The notes under the pieces: generated by a model
The model's database searches: none
The model's input: only the letters and a program-made list of their open reading frames with translations
Told to the model about the DNA's origin: nothing
Shown here: positions 51,223 to 64,000 of the stretch, piece by piece
How the letters are laid out: each line of letters begins with the position of its first letter
Numbering within the stretch: position 1 is the stretch's first letter
DNA from: an uncultured Muribaculaceae bacterium
GTDB lineage: Bacteria > Bacteroidota > Bacteroidia > Bacteroidales > Muribaculaceae
Direction: 5' to 3'
Length of the DNA stretch: 64,000 bases
NCBI GenBank assembly: GCA_947179295.1
Contig: CAMXAZ010000005.1
Span: 1 to 64,000, forward strand
Program-made: the position numbers and the translations under genes

Positions 51223-54171
51223 CTACTGACGATTTAACTTTGCGAGTAGCGGGGCTATGTTACGTCGCTTTGTTTCAATACCAAAGGTTGAATTTTCATC
51301 CTTCAACAGCAAGCGTCCTTCCTCAATGTCGCATTCCTTAATTGTGCCATCCAAACGCGTCTTAAGATATGTGATCGGCGCTCCTGTCTTTTCCAGGACA
51401 AACGGCAATAGCTCCGTCATCGACTTTGACTGCTGAGTCGGATCATATAGCGCGTCTGTCAATTTGATCCCAACTTCCTCTGTGTCGAGTATCCCCTCTG
51501 ATGTAAGAGGCACCAACACTTCTGTCACATACTCCACCCTTTCTTCCAGAGAATACATATTCTTCAGAAAGGCTACCCCTTCTGTCATAGCGTATCCACG
51601 CGCATCCTTGTCACTTCTGGCAGTAGCAAGAATCCATTTATAGAATGCGTCCTTGTCTACCTCATCATGTCTTAGATACAGAGCCCTGTGAGCCACAGCC
51701 ATAATCTCGTCAGAAAGCGCAATCAAACCTGTATAATCGTCAAGTTTAAAATCTTTGTCTGTTGCGCGATAAAGCAGCATCAGTGCGCCTATGCCTCGTA
51801 GCCATTTATCATCATGGCTCAACAGAGTGCGCATCATGGAATCCCCTTTGCCGAACACTACCAGACTGAACATTTCATGCAAAAGCATATTGGCAGCAAG
51901 ATATGCCGGATATATCATCCGGTCACCATGATAGCCCTGAACTTTCGCCCTGAGTTTCATCAAGGCATCGGCAGCCGCCACCGGAGCCCCCTCTACCAAA
52001 ATACCGCATACAAAATGCTGCCCCCACGTAGAGAAATAGTCTCGCTCACAGCATGAATATTCCACAAGATACATCCGCGATTTGGAAAGCACCTCAATGT
52101 AATCCATATCAGCCAGACATGCCAGATCTAAATTCAGCCTGCCTCGGTTCGGACAATTTCGGAATCCGACCGGAAACTCCGCATCATGACTGCAAAGTAT
52201 GAAATCCTTAAAAATGGAAATCCATTCGGGGGAATCCCTTACAATCCCGACGGCCGCTGCTGTGATCCGGGATACAAGTTCCATCTTCGTGGACGCAAGC
52301 ATATTGCCGAGTGTGGAGATTTTTGCCGGTATTGCTCCGGAATGACTGAAGGGGCCGTGCTGTATATCATCGAATATGAGCCTGATGCAATCCTCCGGAT
52401 GACTTTGGAATCGGCGTAGGTTGAAAGCGGTGCGCACCCAATCCATAAACGCTCGGTCGGCAACTTCACGCGAATGTTCTGTGGAGAGTGATCTTGCTAT
52501 TGCTTCCTCGGAATCGTAGAGGGTTGTCAGTCCTCCCTTCATTATATTGGATCCCATGTAGGCCATCAATTTTTCCAGAGCGTCATCGCCTATGCGCGTT
52601 ACCAGCAGCGGTTGCTTTGTTGTGGCCCCTTGCAGCGAATTCGATAAGGTATAGCCTTCCGTATGGCCATCGGGATATGAAAGTATAAGATAGCGGTCGT
52701 GGAGTTTATTTGAATTCCCGGTAAGATTTTTCACCACAAGTTGCATCTCCGCAAAAAGAGTCGGATACTGTTGTATCATCATTAGGATCTTGTCAGCCCT
52801 GGTATCAGAAAAATCATCTACGTAGGATGTGCCGTCAGGGTTCGTTTTCAGTCCTGTCTGTGTGATTACTGTATAACGGGCATGAGATTCCGACGAAGCA
52901 ATGAAAAGCAATGCCACATCCTCAAAATACGGATCTTGAAGCAGGATGTCAGAAGCCCCCTCAGTTCTTTCCCTGAACCATTGAAGGAATTCCAATGCAC
53001 CATGCACACCATCTTTGTCCTCGCCCGGATTCCACCCCTTGGGGAAGAATGCGTCATCCGGTTTTGTGCGGCACCGGGAATATTGCTCCTTATCGTGGGT
53101 TCTCCCCACGTTGCCCACAGAGAAACTATTGTTTGACACGCGTGTTATCTTCGCTGCATCATCTACGGCTCCTCTTTTCTTGTCGGGCATGGCATTACGT
53201 ATCTTACTATGCCAATCAGAGGAAAGCTGAATCCGGTTGCTTACTATCTGCATGTTAATATTAAACCGCTTGATGATACTCATAGTGGCACGGTGTACGA
53301 GTCTACACTCTTTACCCTTGCACAACCAGATTTTAACATCAGTACGTCCAGGCCGCTCCGGCGAAGAAAAACTGAATTCCATTTCTGCGCCCTTACCCAC
53401 CTTTTGGTAATGCACCTCGTCAGTCAATATTCTGTCATCGCCAGTAAGCCGCATGTTAACAATCACTTCGTCTTCTCCGTCATAAAGCTCTTTTCGAATA
53501 GTAACAATATGTGTTTTTCCGTGGTCTTGATTCGAATGAGTCACGAGCGAATGGCCGGACGCATCGCAGGCCGGACGGAAAAGAATTTCTATATTACCCA
53601 CACGCCGAGCCATTATCCGGGTATCTGCCCCCAGAGATTCCGCTATGAAACGGGCTATGGAAGTGATGCCATTGTCTGGATCCGAGGGCATGATGGATCC
53701 GTAAGTCAAAAGAGAGGCCGGGTCCTGCAAGCGCCATGTATGGGAAAATGTAATGTCGCCAAGGAAATCGGCAACGATGCCCAACGGGACCTCCGATACT
53801 TCACGAGAAAAGTAAAAATTCAAATCCGACTCTTGCGGCGGCTTTATACCCCACTTGCGACATGTGTCAGCCAGCGAATGACCATTAATAAGGCCGGCAA
53901 TTATATCGCAAATGACATCCGGACGGTCAACGATGGTTATAACTGCAACAAAACACCGTTTGACAATCTTTTCAGCAGAAGATTGCCGACTGTATGACAA
54001 CGAAAGATCAATTTTTTTGAACTCTCTGACTGAGACCGGGAGAGCCTTTGTCACAGAGAAAGGTTCCGCTACCGCATAAGCGATATGAAAAACCGGATTT
54101 TGATTGGTCGATCCAATACGAAGCACAAAGACTCGAAGTCTCAAAAAACGATAAAAAGAAGGCAGATTCAT
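51223..54171 (-). CDS. Large VPA1262-like / PLD-like protein
   Basis: 982 aa; FFPKGWNPGEDKDGVHGALEFLQWF, ILLQDPYFEDVALLFI, KLHDRYLIL (HxD-type PLD-like motif); helical C-terminal half. Family assignment from memory. Confidence 0.5.
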   Translation of the reverse strand: MNLPSFYRFLRLRVFVLRIGSTNQNPVFHIAYAVAEPFSVTKALPVSVREFKKIDLSLSYSRQSSAEKIVKRCFVAVITIVDRPDVICDIIAGLINGHSLADTCRKWGIKPPQESDLNFYFSREVSEVPLGIVADFLGDITFSHTWRLQDPASLLTYGSIMPSDPDNGITSIARFIAESLGADTRIMARRVGNIEILFRPACDASGHSLVTHSNQDHGKTHIVTIRKELYDGEDEVIVNMRLTGDDRILTDEVHYQKVGKGAEMEFSFSSPERPGRTDVKIWLCKGKECRLVHRATMSIIKRFNINMQIVSNRIQLSSDWHSKIRNAMPDKKRGAVDDAAKITRVSNNSFSVGNVGRTHDKEQYSRCRTKPDDAFFPKGWNPGEDKDGVHGALEFLQWFRERTEGASDILLQDPYFEDVALLFIASSESHARYTVITQTGLKTNPDGTSYVDDFSDTRADKILMMIQQYPTLFAEMQLVVKNLTGNSNKLHDRYLILSYPDGHTEGYTLSNSLQGATTKQPLLVTRIGDDALEKLMAYMGSNIMKGGLTTLYDSEEAIARSLSTEHSREVADRAFMDWVRTAFNLRRFQSHPEDCIRLIFDDIQHGPFSHSGAIPAKISTLGNMLASTKMELVSRITAAAVGIVRDSPEWISIFKDFILCSHDAEFPVGFRNCPNRGRLNLDLACLADMDYIEVLSKSRMYLVEYSCCERDYFSTWGQHFVCGILVEGAPVAAADALMKLRAKVQGYHGDRMIYPAYLAANMLLHEMFSLVVFGKGDSMMRTLLSHDDKWLRGIGALMLLYRATDKDFKLDDYTGLIALSDEIMAVAHRALYLRHDEVDKDAFYKWILATARSDKDARGYAMTEGVAFLKNMYSLEERVEYVTEVLVPLTSEGILDTEEVGIKLTDALYDPTQQSKSMTELLPFVLEKTGAPITYLKTRLDGTIKECDIEEGRLLLKDENSTFGIETKRRNIAPLLAKLNRQ

Positions 54172-54252
54172 AAAACCATAAAATTGACGTGTATATAAAG
54201 AGGACGCTTTCTAACAACTTACCTGAATTTAGAGGTATTTAAAAACAACCTC

Positions 54253-54945
54253 TTATTCCACGGATATTTCACGGATCTCTGGCAATTCTATTTTCTCGCC
54301 GAGGAAATGGGGCTTTTTGCCGAACCATATGTCAAGCATCATTTTGTCGCGGGCAAGCCATTCGCGCAACGCAAGTCTCATCCTCACCAATCGCCCGGCT
54401 CTAAGCGGAGCCGCCACGGCCACGGCTTCTATCCCGTTGGCCCCGGCAAGATACAAGGCTCTGGCACAATGGTCGGCCTGCGAGACGATTGTGAGTGCAT
54501 CGCAACCGAACACCTCCTTGGCCCTGACCACCGAGTCAAGCGTGCGGAATCCAGCGAAGTCAAGCACAATCCTTTCAGCCGGAACACCGTGGGCTATGAG
54601 CGAGTCACGCATGGCTGTAGGCTCGTCATACAACGCCGTGTGATTGTCTCCGCTTGCTATTATATAGTCTACCTTGCCGGAGTGATAAAGCCGGGAGGCC
54701 GTCATGATGCGGTTTGTGAAGTATGAATTCGGGCGCCCCTTCCGGTTGAGCGGATTGGTGCCGAGGAGCAAGGCCGCTTTGTTATGCCTCACTGAATCAG
54801 TCACACCTGCATATATGCGCCCCTCAGCCGCTCTTTCCGTCATGACATTCGCATAGACTGTAAACGATAGCGTCAGGGTTGCAATGGCAGCGAGACTCAA
54901 AAGGATACGCCGCACCAACAAGCGTTTAATATTCGGTTGCTTCAT
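54253..54945 (-). CDS. SanA/YdcF-like DUF218 protein
   Basis: ALLLGTNPLNRKGRPNSYFTNRIMTASRLYHSGKVDYIIASGDNH; start at MKQPNIKRLL. Confidence 0.88.
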   Translation of the reverse strand: MKQPNIKRLLVRRILLSLAAIATLTLSFTVYANVMTERAAEGRIYAGVTDSVRHNKAALLLGTNPLNRKGRPNSYFTNRIMTASRLYHSGKVDYIIASGDNHTALYDEPTAMRDSLIAHGVPAERIVLDFAGFRTLDSVVRAKEVFGCDALTIVSQADHCARALYLAGANGIEAVAVAAPLRAGRLVRMRLALREWLARDKMMLDIWFGKKPHFLGEKIELPEIREISVE

Positions 54946-55043
54946 GATAATGGCTTCAGAGATCTGTTTCACGACTGTAAAGTTAAGAGTTTTTTTCAAC
55001 AACCTCTATGCATAATTTCAGCAAATTTGTCATTCTGCTTTGA

Positions 55044-58238
<3,195 letters not shown>

Positions 58239-58267
58239 CCTACTCCTGAAATAACAGACCACAAACA

Positions 58268-58313
58268 ATACCACCGTCTCAGTCCGCAAGAAACCGGACC
58301 GAGACGGTGGTAT
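58268..58313. terminator. Hairpin after the beta-galactosidase gene
   Basis: ATACCACCGTCTCAGTCCG-8 nt-CGGACCGAGACGGTGGTAT, one mismatch. Confidence 0.65.
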
Positions 58314-58360
58314 TCAAATATAGTTACTTAACTAAAATATTTTTAGCAAATGATAATAAA

Positions 58361-58612
58361 TCACCTTGTCACAGCCCGGCTCAACAGCCCGACAATCCAC
58401 AGAAGGAAGATGGCTCCGACCACAGACGTTATCAGATTACCAATGATCCCTACGGCCGTGATGCCAAGCAGTCCGAAAAGCCAACCGCCAAGCACACCGC
58501 CGATTATGCCTACTATCAAATTCACAATAACACCAAAACCGCCACCTCTCATAAGCTTGCCGGCAACGAAACCGGACACAATTCCAATGATTATATACCA
58601 CAAAAAGTTCAT
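58361..58612 (-). CDS. GlsB/YeaQ/YmgE family membrane protein
   Basis: MNFLWYIIIGIVSGFVAGKLMRGGGFGVIVNLIVGIIGGVLGGWLFGLLGI. Confidence 0.92.
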   Translation of the reverse strand: MNFLWYIIIGIVSGFVAGKLMRGGGFGVIVNLIVGIIGGVLGGWLFGLLGITAVGIIGNLITSVVGAIFLLWIVGLLSRAVTR

Positions 58613-59017
58613 AGCTGAAATAGTTTTAACAGGTTTTCAATATTCTCTCCAACGGCTCACCCCCCTTTTTGGTTCATCACACCTGTTTATTTCCCGAAGC
58701 AGAAGCTTTATATATAATATATATTTATTAAATTTGTGGCCTCTATGAAAAACGCTTTATACACACGCGCACGATTATTGTTACAATCCGCCTGACATTG
58801 TAACATTTTTGTAATTTTTATTTTTAGTGCACAAATCATTGAACACCAACAAAATACACCAATTTGTAACAACTTTGTCATCAAATTAACATATTTTTAC
58901 ATTAAATTTCTGAATATTCCGCCTCAAGGCAGTAATTTTGAACTGTCAAACAAAACGAGCACCGACAAACAATCGAAATTAACAACTCTCCATTACCTCA
59001 ATAAAAACGCTTCAATT

Positions 59018-59521
59018 ATGGGAACTCAGGAATTTCAGAACAAGCTTATGAGCCTTCAGAGCAACCTTCTCAACTTTGCGTACATGCTCACATCCAACCG
59101 TGACAACGCTTATGACCTGCTGCAGGACACCACCCTGAAGGCCCTCGACAACGAAAGCAAGTATGTTGACAACACCAACTTCAAAGGCTGGGTTTTCACC
59201 ATCATGCGCAACATTTTTATCAACAACTATCGTCGCGTAGCACGCTCGGCAACTGTCATCGACCAGACTGAAGATCTCTATCACCTGAACCTTTCGCAGG
59301 ATTCAGGCCTCGAAACCCCCGAAGGATCTTTCGGAGCAAACGAGATCACAGATGCGATCAACGCTTTCCCCGATGAATACCGCATCCCCTTCTCAATGCA
59401 CGTGGCCGGCTACAAATACAACGAGATCGCTGAAAAGATGAATCTCCCCCTCGGCACTATCAAGAGCCGTATCTTCTTCGCTCGCAAGAAACTCCAGACT
59501 CAGTTTGCCGACTACCGCTAA
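59018..59521 (+). CDS. ECF-type RNA polymerase sigma factor
   Basis: DNAYDLLQDTTLKALDN (sigma-70 region 2), YNEIAEKMNLPLGTIKSRIFFARKKLQ (region 4). Confidence 0.93.
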   Translation: MGTQEFQNKLMSLQSNLLNFAYMLTSNRDNAYDLLQDTTLKALDNESKYVDNTNFKGWVFTIMRNIFINNYRRVARSATVIDQTEDLYHLNLSQDSGLETPEGSFGANEITDAINAFPDEYRIPFSMHVAGYKYNEIAEKMNLPLGTIKSRIFFARKKLQTQFADYR

Positions 59522-59759
59522 GGCGCGTGCCGACGACTGGCCTGATGAATGCAGGACTCAAAGTCCCGGCGTCATCATAATAAAAACTATTTTGTAGAGA
59601 TTAAGTTTCATGTTTCAACTATAGCTGTTTCCAGACAAGGTTAAATAATGGTAAATAAATAAGATTGGTTTAAACACACACATACGGAAACAATTTTAAG
59701 GTATTGATTTGAACACACTAAAGTCCGGCGCGAAGCGATTTCGCCGCCGGACTTGTCAT

Positions 59760-59798
59760 TCAGAGGACGTTTGACGACAATTCTCAAACGTCCTCTGA
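59760..59798. terminator. Terminator hairpin between the convergent sigma factor and alpha-galactosidase genes
   Basis: TCAGAGGACGTTTGA-9 nt-TCAAACGTCCTCTGA perfect 15-bp stem. Confidence 0.7.
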
Positions 59799-59828
59799 CC
59801 TATATATATACTCTATACCCCTTTCTTT

Positions 59829-62042
59829 TCACTCTGCTGTCAGCAACAGGACTCTCGAACCCCATTCGGTGCGTTTGTCCTTGTCAACATTGTAGCCTAC
59901 CGGCATTTCAAGCCCGTTGTCCATCAGATAACGGCCGGAAAAAGTTTTGCCTTCATATCGGAGCGGCTTATTGTCTATGCGGTTTATCTCGCGCACCTTA
60001 TAATTCCGGTCAGGATCCAAGCCGGCCATCTTCACGCGCGGAAGCTGCTGGTTGCGGAATGCCTCGGTCTTCCACCAGAAATAGACAGCCTTGTCTTTTT
60101 CAGGAGTGGCATACAGCAGAGAGGCCACACCGAGTCCGTCATAAGGCGACTGCAGGCGATAGATATCACCCTGCTGGACAATCGGGCGTATCTCCTTGTA
60201 CTCGGCTATCGCCTTGCGACACTGCTCCCTTTCCGCCTCCGACATGTCGCGCGGCTGTATCTCCATGCCCAGGCGCCCGCTCATAGCCACGTCGATGCGG
60301 TATTTCAGCGGCATCGAGCGATAAGTCTGATGGTTGGGAGTGGCGCTGATGTGCGAGGCCATAGCCACGGCCGGGAAAAAGTAGGAAGCACCCCACTGCA
60401 TGTAGACTCTCTGAAGGGCATCGGTGTTGTCGCTAACCCAAAATTCGTCGAACCAGGGAAGCACACCGTAGTTTGCACGACCGCCGCCGCTTGCACATGT
60501 CTGTATGGTCAGGTCGGGATACTTGGCGCGGATGCGGTCAAGCACTTTGGCAAGACCTTTGTGATAGTCTATGTAGAGATGGCTTTGATTATCGGCTGAA
60601 AGATATTGCGAGCCGTGGCTGCGGACCGACATGTTGGCATCCCATTTGATATAGTCGATTTCAGGATATTTCGTCATCAGAGTATCTACGACCTCAAAAA
60701 CCAGATCCTGAACCGCCGGGTTTGAGAGATCAAGCACAAGCTGAGTGCCTCCGCGTCCGTAGACATGATCGCGGTGGCCGGGCTTGATCACGTATTCAGG
60801 ATGCTTCTCATAAAGTTCGCTTTTAGAGTTTGTCATCTCAGGCTCTATCCATATGCCGAACTTAATGCCCTTGCTTTTGGCCGCATCAATCAGGCCCTGT
60901 ATGCCGTGGGGCAGCTTGCGGGTGTCTACGATCCAGTCGCCGAGACCCTGCGTGGCGTTGTCGCGCGGGTGCTTCACGCCAAACCAGCCATCGTCCATGA
61001 CGAAGAGTTCTCCGCCCATCGAGGCGATGTCAGCCATCATGTTTTCCATTCCGGTTTCTTCGACATCGAAATAGACACCCTCCCAGCTGTTGAGCAGGAT
61101 CTTGCGGAGTTCATTGCCGTGGGCTATCCTGTGGTTACGGCCCCAGCGGTGGAAATGTCGGCTCACTCCGCTCATGCCCTCGTTGCTGTAAGTAAAGGCC
61201 AGCGGCGGGGTTACGAACACCTCGTCTTTCTTCAGATGATACTCCGAATTATCCTCATTAATGCCGGCAAAAAAGCGGTGATAGTCAGTCTCGTCGGTAT
61301 CAATTACCAGTTTGTAGTTTCCGCTGTAGCAGAGGGCGGCACCGATGACGCGACCGTCATTCTCACGCGGCTTACCATCAAGCGAAAGCATCAGTTCGCC
61401 GTGGGCCGTATGGGAGTTGCGCACACCGTCGCGGTCTTTGATCACACGCATTCCGTGGGTCAGGCGCGAGCAGTCAACCCGACTTTCATTGCCCCAGCTT
61501 CCGTAGAGCTGCGAGAGCCAGACATCGCCATAGCGCACAGGCAGACATCCCGATGCGAAACGGTCGAGCGTCACAATGCCCTTCTCCTGATGAGAAATTT
61601 CAGTCCATGTCTCGATGACATCTTCGCCCGGATATGTGCGATAGTTGACACTGACAGTGAAAGGATAGTGGGAATCACGAAGCTTCACGCTTGTGATTTC
61701 CGAGTCGCCGTCCTTGCGGGCCGACGTGCTTTCCACTTTAAGGTCAAGCGTCATGTTTCCGTCAGCATGGACCGCACTCAGAGCCGCTTCACGTGTAGTG
61801 TCAAGCCCGTAGGCGGGATATGCGTCGGCCACGGGGCTTCCGGCCGCCCTGAGATTGTCAGCGTCAGAGTCGGAGATGCGGCCGCCGTAATAGAGAAACT
61901 TCAGATTTTTCCCTTTTTCGGCATCAAGCACCATTGAGGTCGACGGAGTGTCGAGTTTAAGCACTTTGGCATATGCGCTCCACGGAAGTCCTGCAAACAG
62001 GACAGCAGCGAGTGAGACGCGCGCTATCATTCTGTGTTTCAT
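59829..62042 (-). CDS. GH36 alpha-galactosidase
   Basis: ELFVMDDGWFG, YIKWDANM, TIQTCASGGGRANYG, EFWVSDNTDALQR; signal-peptide start MKHRMIARVSLAAVLFAG (ORF track start is over-extended). Confidence 0.95.
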   Translation of the reverse strand: MKHRMIARVSLAAVLFAGLPWSAYAKVLKLDTPSTSMVLDAEKGKNLKFLYYGGRISDSDADNLRAAGSPVADAYPAYGLDTTREAALSAVHADGNMTLDLKVESTSARKDGDSEITSVKLRDSHYPFTVSVNYRTYPGEDVIETWTEISHQEKGIVTLDRFASGCLPVRYGDVWLSQLYGSWGNESRVDCSRLTHGMRVIKDRDGVRNSHTAHGELMLSLDGKPRENDGRVIGAALCYSGNYKLVIDTDETDYHRFFAGINEDNSEYHLKKDEVFVTPPLAFTYSNEGMSGVSRHFHRWGRNHRIAHGNELRKILLNSWEGVYFDVEETGMENMMADIASMGGELFVMDDGWFGVKHPRDNATQGLGDWIVDTRKLPHGIQGLIDAAKSKGIKFGIWIEPEMTNSKSELYEKHPEYVIKPGHRDHVYGRGGTQLVLDLSNPAVQDLVFEVVDTLMTKYPEIDYIKWDANMSVRSHGSQYLSADNQSHLYIDYHKGLAKVLDRIRAKYPDLTIQTCASGGGRANYGVLPWFDEFWVSDNTDALQRVYMQWGASYFFPAVAMASHISATPNHQTYRSMPLKYRIDVAMSGRLGMEIQPRDMSEAEREQCRKAIAEYKEIRPIVQQGDIYRLQSPYDGLGVASLLYATPEKDKAVYFWWKTEAFRNQQLPRVKMAGLDPDRNYKVREINRIDNKPLRYEGKTFSGRYLMDNGLEMPVGYNVDKDKRTEWGSRVLLLTAE

Positions 62043-62052
62043 ATGGCAGATG

Positions 62053-62943
62053 TTAGGAGTTTTTGGATTCAAGCAGAAGTTCACCGAATTCGAGAATGCT
62101 TTTTGCTGTGATGTCAGGCATCGGATCGGATGCAAGAGCAGTTTCAAGAGTCGTCTCGCCCGAAAGCACCAGCACTCCGAGCGCTCCCGCGTTGCGGGCC
62201 ATAGCGACATCGGTGTAGATGCGGTCGCCACACATGGCAATCTCGTCGGCGGCGAGACCGTAGCGGTGACGTATGCCCGAAAGCATGTCGGGGTTGGGTT
62301 TGCCGATCACGATATCCGGCTGCCGACCGGTGGCATATTCAATCGCGCTGCAAATCGAGCCACAGTCCACAAGCACTGTCGGTTGATCTGTGGGGCAGAC
62401 TTTGTCAGGATTCGTGGCTATATAGGGAACGCCTTGCGAGGCGAGCCATGCGGCATGACAGAGGCGCGGATATTCCAGAGTGGTATCAAAGGCCACCACC
62501 AGGGCTTCAGGCAGCACTCCGGTCTCCACCGGGGCGATCTCGAAGCCTGCGGCCTCAAACTCGGCAAGCATACTGGGGGTGCCGAGTGCGAAGATCCTTC
62601 TGACGCCGGGCATATTGGCTTTGAGATAGTCAATGGTGGCGACTGCCGTGGTGTACATTTTCTCCGGTCCGGTCTTGATTCCGAGCCGTTCGAGTTTGAC
62701 GAGATAGTCGGCGATGCTGCGGGTAGGATTGTTGGTCAGAAACGAATATCCTATGCCGTTGGCTTCGAGCATTTCAAGAAACGGACGTGTGAAGGGGAAG
62801 AGCGTGGCGCCCATATAGATGGTGCCGTCCATGTCAAGAGCCACATGGCGCACCTTGCGGCATGCCTCCATCAGGCGCTCGCGGTCAAGCGGCGAGATCC
62901 AGGTGGTGCATCCGGCGGTCAGACTGTCATTATTTGCTTTCAT
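62053..62943 (-). CDS. HAD-IIA family (NagD/AraL-like) hydrolase
   Basis: ALDMDGTIYMGATLFP, FLTNNPTRS, IVIGKPNPDM, MCGDRIYTDVAMARNAG. Confidence 0.92.
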   Translation of the reverse strand: MKANNDSLTAGCTTWISPLDRERLMEACRKVRHVALDMDGTIYMGATLFPFTRPFLEMLEANGIGYSFLTNNPTRSIADYLVKLERLGIKTGPEKMYTTAVATIDYLKANMPGVRRIFALGTPSMLAEFEAAGFEIAPVETGVLPEALVVAFDTTLEYPRLCHAAWLASQGVPYIATNPDKVCPTDQPTVLVDCGSICSAIEYATGRQPDIVIGKPNPDMLSGIRHRYGLAADEIAMCGDRIYTDVAMARNAGALGVLVLSGETTLETALASDPMPDITAKSILEFGELLLESKNS

Positions 62944-64000
62944 GGCTTTCGCTTTCGTGAAGACCGTCGATAGCCTTCTGTTCTTCATAAAATCTATTGC
63001 TGCGCGCATAGCCGTCGCGTGGAGCCATCCACATTGAGATGAATGTCAGCGCGCCGAGAATACCTACGGCGATAATTATATAGAACACCATGTTCCATCC
63101 CCAGCGGTCGGCCACTATGCCGATGCCGATTGCCGAGACGAAAGATCCGAAGTAGCCGAAGATGCCGGCCAGTCCGTTGGCTGTAGCCGAAGCCTCTTTG
63201 GTTGCATGGTTGGCAGACGCGATGCCGATCAGAGCCTGCGGGCCATAGATAAAGAATCCGGCCATAGCAAGGAAGAGCGTGGAGACTATTATAGGCAGTC
63301 CGGGGAACATGATGAAGATCCCCATGAAGACAACGGCAAAAGCCATGCACACGAAACACATCCGGTGGGCCTTGCCGTGGAATATATGGTCTGTGGCCCA
63401 TCCGGCAAAAATGGTACCTATGATAGCGAAGATTTCAAAAGCGCCCACTGACCAGGCAGCATCCTCGATGGACATGTTGCGTGCTTCGGTCAGAAATTTA
63501 GGGCCCCAGTCGAGAATACCCATGCGCATCACATAGACAAAGATGTTGGCAATGCAGAGAGTCCAGATCCAGCGGTTGGTCCACACCATAGCTTTGAGGA
63601 ATTTGCCGCGCGAGGGAGTCTTGCCGTCCTTGGCATCCGACTTTCCGGTATGGGTGCCGGGCAATTCAGGGAGGCCCACAGAGCGAGGATCGTCACGAAG
63701 GCCGAAATAGAGCCACAAAGCACCGCAGACAGCCAGACAGGCCGGAAGCCAGAAACACCATTTCCAGGCATCCCAGTGGGAAGCATAGCTGAGAATAGTC
63801 TTCATATGCTCGCTGTCTGAAGGATCGAGATTGAGGTTTGCGGCTATTGTCTGTATGATTTCAGGATTTCCGCTGAGGTCACGCCCCATAGTACCCATGA
63901 TATAGCCGCAGACCACCACAGCCGCAGCAGCGCCGATAGAGTGGGAGGTATTCCAGATCGACATCTTTGTGGCCAGCTGCGAGGGGTGTATCCATGACGG
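62930..64000 (-). CDS. MFS transporter (GlpT/UhpC organophosphate:phosphate antiporter-like), truncated by window edge
   Basis: SQLATKMSIWNTSHSIGAAAAVVVCGYIMG, multiple TM helices; frame open through position 64000. Confidence 0.88.
   Translation of the reverse strand, partial: PSWIHPSQLATKMSIWNTSHSIGAAAAVVVCGYIMGTMGRDLSGNPEIIQTIAANLNLDPSDSEHMKTILSYASHWDAWKWCFWLPACLAVCGALWLYFGLRDDPRSVGLPELPGTHTGKSDAKDGKTPSRGKFLKAMVWTNRWIWTLCIANIFVYVMRMGILDWGPKFLTEARNMSIEDAAWSVGAFEIFAIIGTIFAGWATDHIFHGKAHRMCFVCMAFAVVFMGIFIMFPGLPIIVSTLFLAMAGFFIYGPQALIGIASANHATKEASATANGLAGIFGYFGSFVSAIGIGIVADRWGWNMVFYIIIAVGILGALTFISMWMAPRDGYARSNRFYEEQKAIDGLHESESHESK

Noticed and set aside
60765-61937. 390-aa plus-strand ORF
   Set aside because: Complete overlap with the GH36 alpha-galactosidase on the other strand; codon-bias artefact.
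61948-62973. 341-aa plus-strand ORF
   Set aside because: Antisense to the HAD hydrolase and the GH36 5' end; no domain signature.

Overview
This 64 kb window looks like a Bacteroidales chromosome segment (Muribaculaceae/Bacteroides-like, inferred from gene content and TTTG-N19-TAnnTTTG promoters). Positions 1-25.7 kb are core genome: a str/S10 ribosomal block (rplB-rplW-rplD-rplC-rpsJ-fusA-rpsG-rpsL, minus strand), then metG, asparaginase, dinB, radC, nspC, a UvrD/PcrA helicase, a C69 dipeptidase, aquaporin, lpxB, a DEAD-box helicase, a nitroreductase and a K+/H+ antiporter. A tRNA with a CAU anticodon (25945-26018) is the attachment site of a ~16.7 kb island. Its 3' end (CCCAAGTGGGACCAC) recurs exactly at 42701-42715. 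The island carries a tyrosine integrase, HTH proteins, a mobilisation-like RHH protein, a degenerate 8-bp tandem array, a candidate oriT, a complete type I R-M system (hsdM-S-R), two unknown ORFs (one membrane/coiled-coil), an AlbA_2/Schlafen-type ATP-binding protein containing an 11-bp tandem repeat, and a SIR2-HerA pair. Beyond attR lies a second, layered defence region: ISAon1-type IS remnants, a truncated SIR2-like gene, a two-gene FRG + SIR2-NB-ARC-TPR operon flanked by ~103-bp direct repeats derived from an rloB tail, an RloA/AbiLi-like ATPase with rloB, and a large VPA1262/PLD-like protein. Core genes resume at ~54.2 kb: SanA/YdcF-like, GH2 beta-galactosidase, ECF sigma factor, GH36 alpha-galactosidase, HAD phosphatase and an MFS transporter. 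The best candidate for an undescribed system is the FRG + SIR2-NB-ARC-TPR operon (43915-48475). The two unknown ORFs in the R-M operon (35962-37444) and the orphan PLD-like protein (51223-54171) are secondary candidates.
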